A DNA stretch of 64,000 nucleotides from Cercis canadensis. Lineage: Eukaryota > Streptophyta > Magnoliopsida > Fabales > Fabaceae. The position numbers and the translations under genes were made by a program. Position 1 is the stretch's first letter; every line of letters starts with the position of its first letter. The stretch is from assembly GCA_003255065.1 (NCBI GenBank), contig QAOA01004737.1:3715-67714 (forward strand), in the 5' to 3' direction. The notes under the pieces were generated by a model that saw nothing but the letters and a program-made list of their open reading frames with translations, made no database searches and was not told the DNA's origin. Shown here piece after piece: positions 60,769 to 64,000 of this stretch.

Positions 60769-61159
60769 CCCAACTCTAAGAGACAAGAAAATAAAAACAC
60801 TTGCAAACAAAGAGAAGCCTTTGATGGTTTGAAAATTAGGAAACTTAATAAAGTATGATATAAATTTTGTAAAATAATTCAAATAAAATATTTTATTTCC
60901 TTATTAATTATATTAATGTAGTTTGATGGATAAGTTATTTGAATTTGGAAACTACCATTAATTAAAAGAATCCACTATCATTAACAATTGACACAAAAAA
61001 AATATTGAATTAGTACTCGTTCAAGTAAGAAAAGGGTTTTGACGTTGGAAATTGCTTTTGTTTATATTAATTAGAGTTTGAGGGTTTGCTTAAGTCGGTA
61101 ATTATTTTTGGGCCTTTTCTTTTAATTTTTTTGAGCATGAAACTTATGTTTTAGAAAAA

Positions 61160-61358
61160 GAGATTTCTTAAATACTTTGTAGTATATCATATTATAAGAG
61201 AATAGTCAATATGTAAATAACATCTGTACAAGTTAACTGTTTTTAAGTTTATTTGAAAAAATAAGATAAATTATAATTATATATAAAAGTATATATAAAT
61301 TACTTATGTTTGCTATGTCAATGTAGTATGACATACTCACGTGATATCACAGAATCTC
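61160..61358 (+). mobile_element. About 200-bp MITE family, copy 6
   Basis: From AGATTTCTTAAATACTTTGT to ATATCACAGAATCTC; same orientation as 4041-4250. Confidence 0.7.
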
Positions 61359-61836
61359 TGTTAGAAAAAAAAAAAAAAAAAGTTACGCTCCATAATTAAG
61401 ACAAAACCAAATAATATATGTGTTTTGACTTTTTTTTTTTTTGAACTATAGGATGTGTTAGAAAAATATTGTTTAAGAAAAGCAAAAGCATTGTAATTAA
61501 ACAAATAAATATTTCTTTAATTTTATAAAGCTGGCACTAAGTATATCCATATGAAATATTTCTTTAATTTTGATTTAATTATTGACCAAATATATTAACA
61601 ATAACTATGACACTAATATATGAATTTAAAATATTTATTTTTTAATTATTTTTGTTTTTGCAAAATGTACTTATTTATTTACATATATTTTTTCAAAAAT
61701 ACTTATTAATATTTTTTAGTCAATTTTACAATTATAAATGTTTATATAGTTATTTATTTAAACACTTTTAAAAAAATTTATTAATTTTAAAAGTACTTCT
61801 CTAATAATATATTTAAACATAATATAACTTACAAAA

Positions 61837-61965
61837 ATTCTATAATATCACATAAGTATGTCATATTACACTGATATAACAAACATACTACACATGTTAC
61901 ATATTGACTATTCTTATGTAGTATAATATACTATATAAATATTTAAAATATTTAAAAAAACTTCC
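61837..61965 (-). mobile_element. About 200-bp MITE family, copy 7 (internally deleted)
   Basis: Both ends are present (TTCTATAATATCACATAAGT and TTTAAAAAAACTTCC) but the AT-rich centre is shortened to about 130 bp in total. Confidence 0.6.
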
Positions 61966-62020
61966 ATTAACTTAATTTAAAAGATTTGTTGTATAAATTT
62001 TTTTTCTATAATTTTTTTTA

Positions 62021-62206
62021 CGGGGATTCTACGATACTACATGAGTATGTCATACTACACTGACGTGACAATCATACGTAATTTTTATATTTTATTTTCT
62101 CAAATAAATTTAAAAATAATTAATTTATACACGTGTTATTTTTATATTAGCTGATCTCATATAGTATGATATATTATATAAATATGAAAAGTATATAAGA
62201 AACCTC
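62021..62206 (-). mobile_element. About 200-bp MITE family, copy 8
   Basis: From CGGGGATTCTACGATACTAC to TATAAGAAACCTC; lies 530 bp upstream of the PUX2-like start codon. Confidence 0.7.
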
Positions 62207-62733
62207 TTTTTTTTATATATAAACGTTTAAATAGATTATTTATTAAAACTGCGCGAGTGCGTGTAGTGTAGGAAAGAATTTATCGTATGAGGCAAGAGGC
62301 AATTTGTTTTTATCTTGAGAAATATTTTTCTGAGTTGGCAGAACCTTATTGGACTTGGTCACATTGAACTATTACCCGAAAGTAAACGGTGTCACTCACA
62401 AGCCGATTAACGGTCACTACAAGAAATTTTCTTGTACCAATTTCGGTTCCAAAGTTCCCGCAATTCCAACGCTTCTCTTCTGAGCTTCGTTCCACGCTCT
62501 TCATTCTCTGTCCTAACACTACTAAGAGCTCTGTTAGATTTCTTGGTTCTCTTCTCAGCTTGTCTCTAATCCCAGGTTTCAATTTCTTCAAAGGTTATCA
62601 CTTTTTCTCCCTTTAATTTGTTCGATTCAATCTCAATCTTTTCATCAATAAGCATTCAATTTTGATATTTCAGTTTTTGAATTAGATTTTGTTGAATCAA
62701 TCTGTGTCTTTTGTTGATCTTCCGAGCGTTGAA

Positions 62734-63633
62734 ATGGGCGACATGAAAGATAAGGTCAAGGGTTTCATGAAGAAAGTCAGCTTCTCCTCCTCCTCATCAT
62801 CATCATCTTCTGGTAAATTCAAGGGCCAAGGTAGAGTCTTGGGATCATCCTCACCTTCATCTGGACCCAGTAACCCGATTCCAGCCCGAACCTATCAGAA
62901 TCTAAATTCGAAACCAACTCCAACTACTGCGTCGAATCCGAGGCCCTTGCCCCAGAAACCGATCAGTTCTGAGCAGAATCGGACAGAGGGATCCAGTAAA
63001 CCCAACCCGGATCGCAAACCGGAAAATGGGTTTGACCCATTTGACCCGTTGATCACTTCATCGAAGAGATCTCAAAATGGGTATTCGTTGGATGTGTATG
63101 AATGCCCAATTTGTGGGCAATCGTTTAGGTCTGAAGAAGAGGTGTCTGTACATGTAGATAGTTGTGTTAGTAATGAGGGTAGTGATGGAAATTCTGTTTC
63201 AGAATTGGGTGATAGTGGAGTTCAATCCAGGAGTGAATTGGAGGTTTATGTTGGGACATATATTTCAGGGAAGCCTTCTGAAGGGTCCGTTGAGGTTGTA
63301 CTCAAATTGTTGAAGAACATTGTAAGGGAGCCAGAGAATGCAAAGTTTAGGAGGATTAGATTGAGCAATGCAAAGATAAAAGAAGCTGTTGGTGATGTTG
63401 CTGGAGGAGTTGAATTGCTGAGCTTTGTTGGTTTCGAACTTAGGGAGGAGGATGGGGAGACATGGGCAGTGTTGGAAGTTCCTAAGGAGGAGCAAATAAA
63501 ATTGATCAAGAAAGCAGTAGTATTACTCGAAGCACAACCAGTACAAGAACCTCAAAAGAAAGATAATTTGGCATCTGGAACTTCTGCAGAGAAGATGGAT
63601 GGGCCGGCTGAACCGAAGAAAGTTGACCGACAG
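62734..63633 (+). CDS. PUX2: PUX2-like protein, first exon (partial; gene continues past the window)
   Basis: The 300 codons seen begin MGDMKDKVKGFMKKV. They hold a Ser-rich stretch with KFKGQGRVLG, a Pro/Ser/Asn-rich linker, a small zinc finger at 124-144 (CPICGQSF...H140...C144, C2HC pattern) and a PUB domain at about 180-278 (GSVEVVLKLLKNIV...ENAKFRRIRLSN...GVELLSFVGFEL). This order fits plant UBX-domain protein 2, whose UBX domain lies further downstream and is not in the window. PUB domains bind the tail of the Cdc48/p97 AAA ATPase, so the protein would modulate Cdc48 action at membranes. The exon ends at CAG with donor GTATAA at 63634; if that donor were ignored a stop would follow within a few codons. 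I see no second exon before the window end. Confidence 0.9.
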
Positions 63634-64000
63634 GTATAAATCATACCGATAAGGTTTCTGAAGGGGTTTGGGAAAAATAAGTTCATGACTTACTCCTATT
63701 TGATTTTGATGGTGTGTCTTTGATTTTTAATTATATGCATTTGACTTTGCTCTTGTAGGAAGATTCCATTTGATTCAAATTTGTTTAGAATTACATTTCA
63801 TCCTAGTAGTGTGGATAACAAGATAATGAATATAGAACGTGTTCAAGGACTGAACATCAGAGATAGGAAAATGCTACACAGATATTATGTTGTTGCATAT
63901 AATATCATAAGGAAATCAACAGTATTTTACACAGATATTATGTTATTCCATATAATGTCATAAGCAAATCAAAATAGGAGTTTGGTGTCTTTGTTATTGT

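Larger units (their letters stand above)
60769..62733. other. Intergenic and promoter of the PUX2-like gene
   Basis: AT-rich with three MITE copies. A CACTA-end-like CACTACAAGAAATTTT lies at about 62415, 320 bp upstream of the ATG. Confidence 0.5.

Noticed and set aside
63759..63963. Second exon of the PUX2-like gene after the AG at 63758
   Set aside because: Continuing the phase gives a stop after four codons and the expected family sequence is absent; the intron probably continues past the window.
1..64000. tRNA, rRNA or snoRNA genes
   Set aside because: A-box and B-box pairs seen belong to SINEs with tails and target duplications; no complete cloverleaf with acceptor stem was found by eye.

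Overview
This window is nuclear DNA from a flowering plant, most likely a eudicot. It is strongly AT-rich. Genes are split by GT-AG introns. The recognisable proteins are plant-specific or plant-type: caleosin/peroxygenases, a plasmodesmata-located DUF26 protein, a B3-domain protein and a PUX2-like PUB-domain protein. Much of the remaining sequence is plant-type transposon debris. A woody rosid is plausible, but the sequence does not show the species. Exon boundaries were placed by hand from reading frame, splice sites and comparison between copies. No database search was possible.

Layout. (1) 1-5 kb: intergenic sequence with a datable nest of insertions (SINE, then local duplication, then a Mutator-like MITE with a 9-bp target duplication). 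(2) 5.0-22.4 kb: a tandem cluster of caleosin genes. Two look intact (5026-9754, 203 aa; 13109-17041, 198 aa) and share the same six-exon plan. A third (20707-22372) has lost two splice donors and a conserved histidine and is probably a pseudogene. Two further scraps (10445-10930 and 18454-18610) look like remains of deleted copies, so the array once held about five units. A broken Ty3/gypsy reverse-transcriptase fragment (18840-19757) and a small TRIM-like element (19924-20216) lie between copies 2 and 3. (3) 22.4-33 kb: intergenic, with a SINE carrying a very long poly(A), a Harbinger-like MITE and a roughly 1-kb local duplication. (4) 33.4-36.0 kb: a three-exon PDLP gene. (5) 36-42 kb: intergenic. 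(6) 42.3-42.7 kb: an intronless BAP31-like ER membrane protein gene with a compact promoter. (7) 46.0-49.2 kb: an array of about four diverged 0.6-0.95 kb units, each resembling a gene start. (8) 51.3-52.0 kb: a single-exon B3-domain gene. (9) 55-61 kb: repeated segments, LTR scraps and unmerged-haplotype joins. (10) 62.7 kb to the end: first exon of a PUX2-like gene, cut off by the window edge.

The caleosins would act at lipid droplets or ER membranes as calcium-binding haem peroxygenases in oxylipin and stress metabolism. The PDLP protein acts at plasmodesmata, the BAP31-like protein in the ER membrane, and the PUX2-like protein with the Cdc48/p97 ATPase. Apart from the caleosin cluster, the genes do not form a functional unit.

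I did not find a clearly new biological system. The most informative results are the caleosin birth-and-death history, several mobile-element families whose boundaries can be read directly (target duplications and paralogous empty sites), the tandem gene-start array, and several N joins flanked by near-identical sequence that look like unmerged haplotypes and should not be read as biological duplications.
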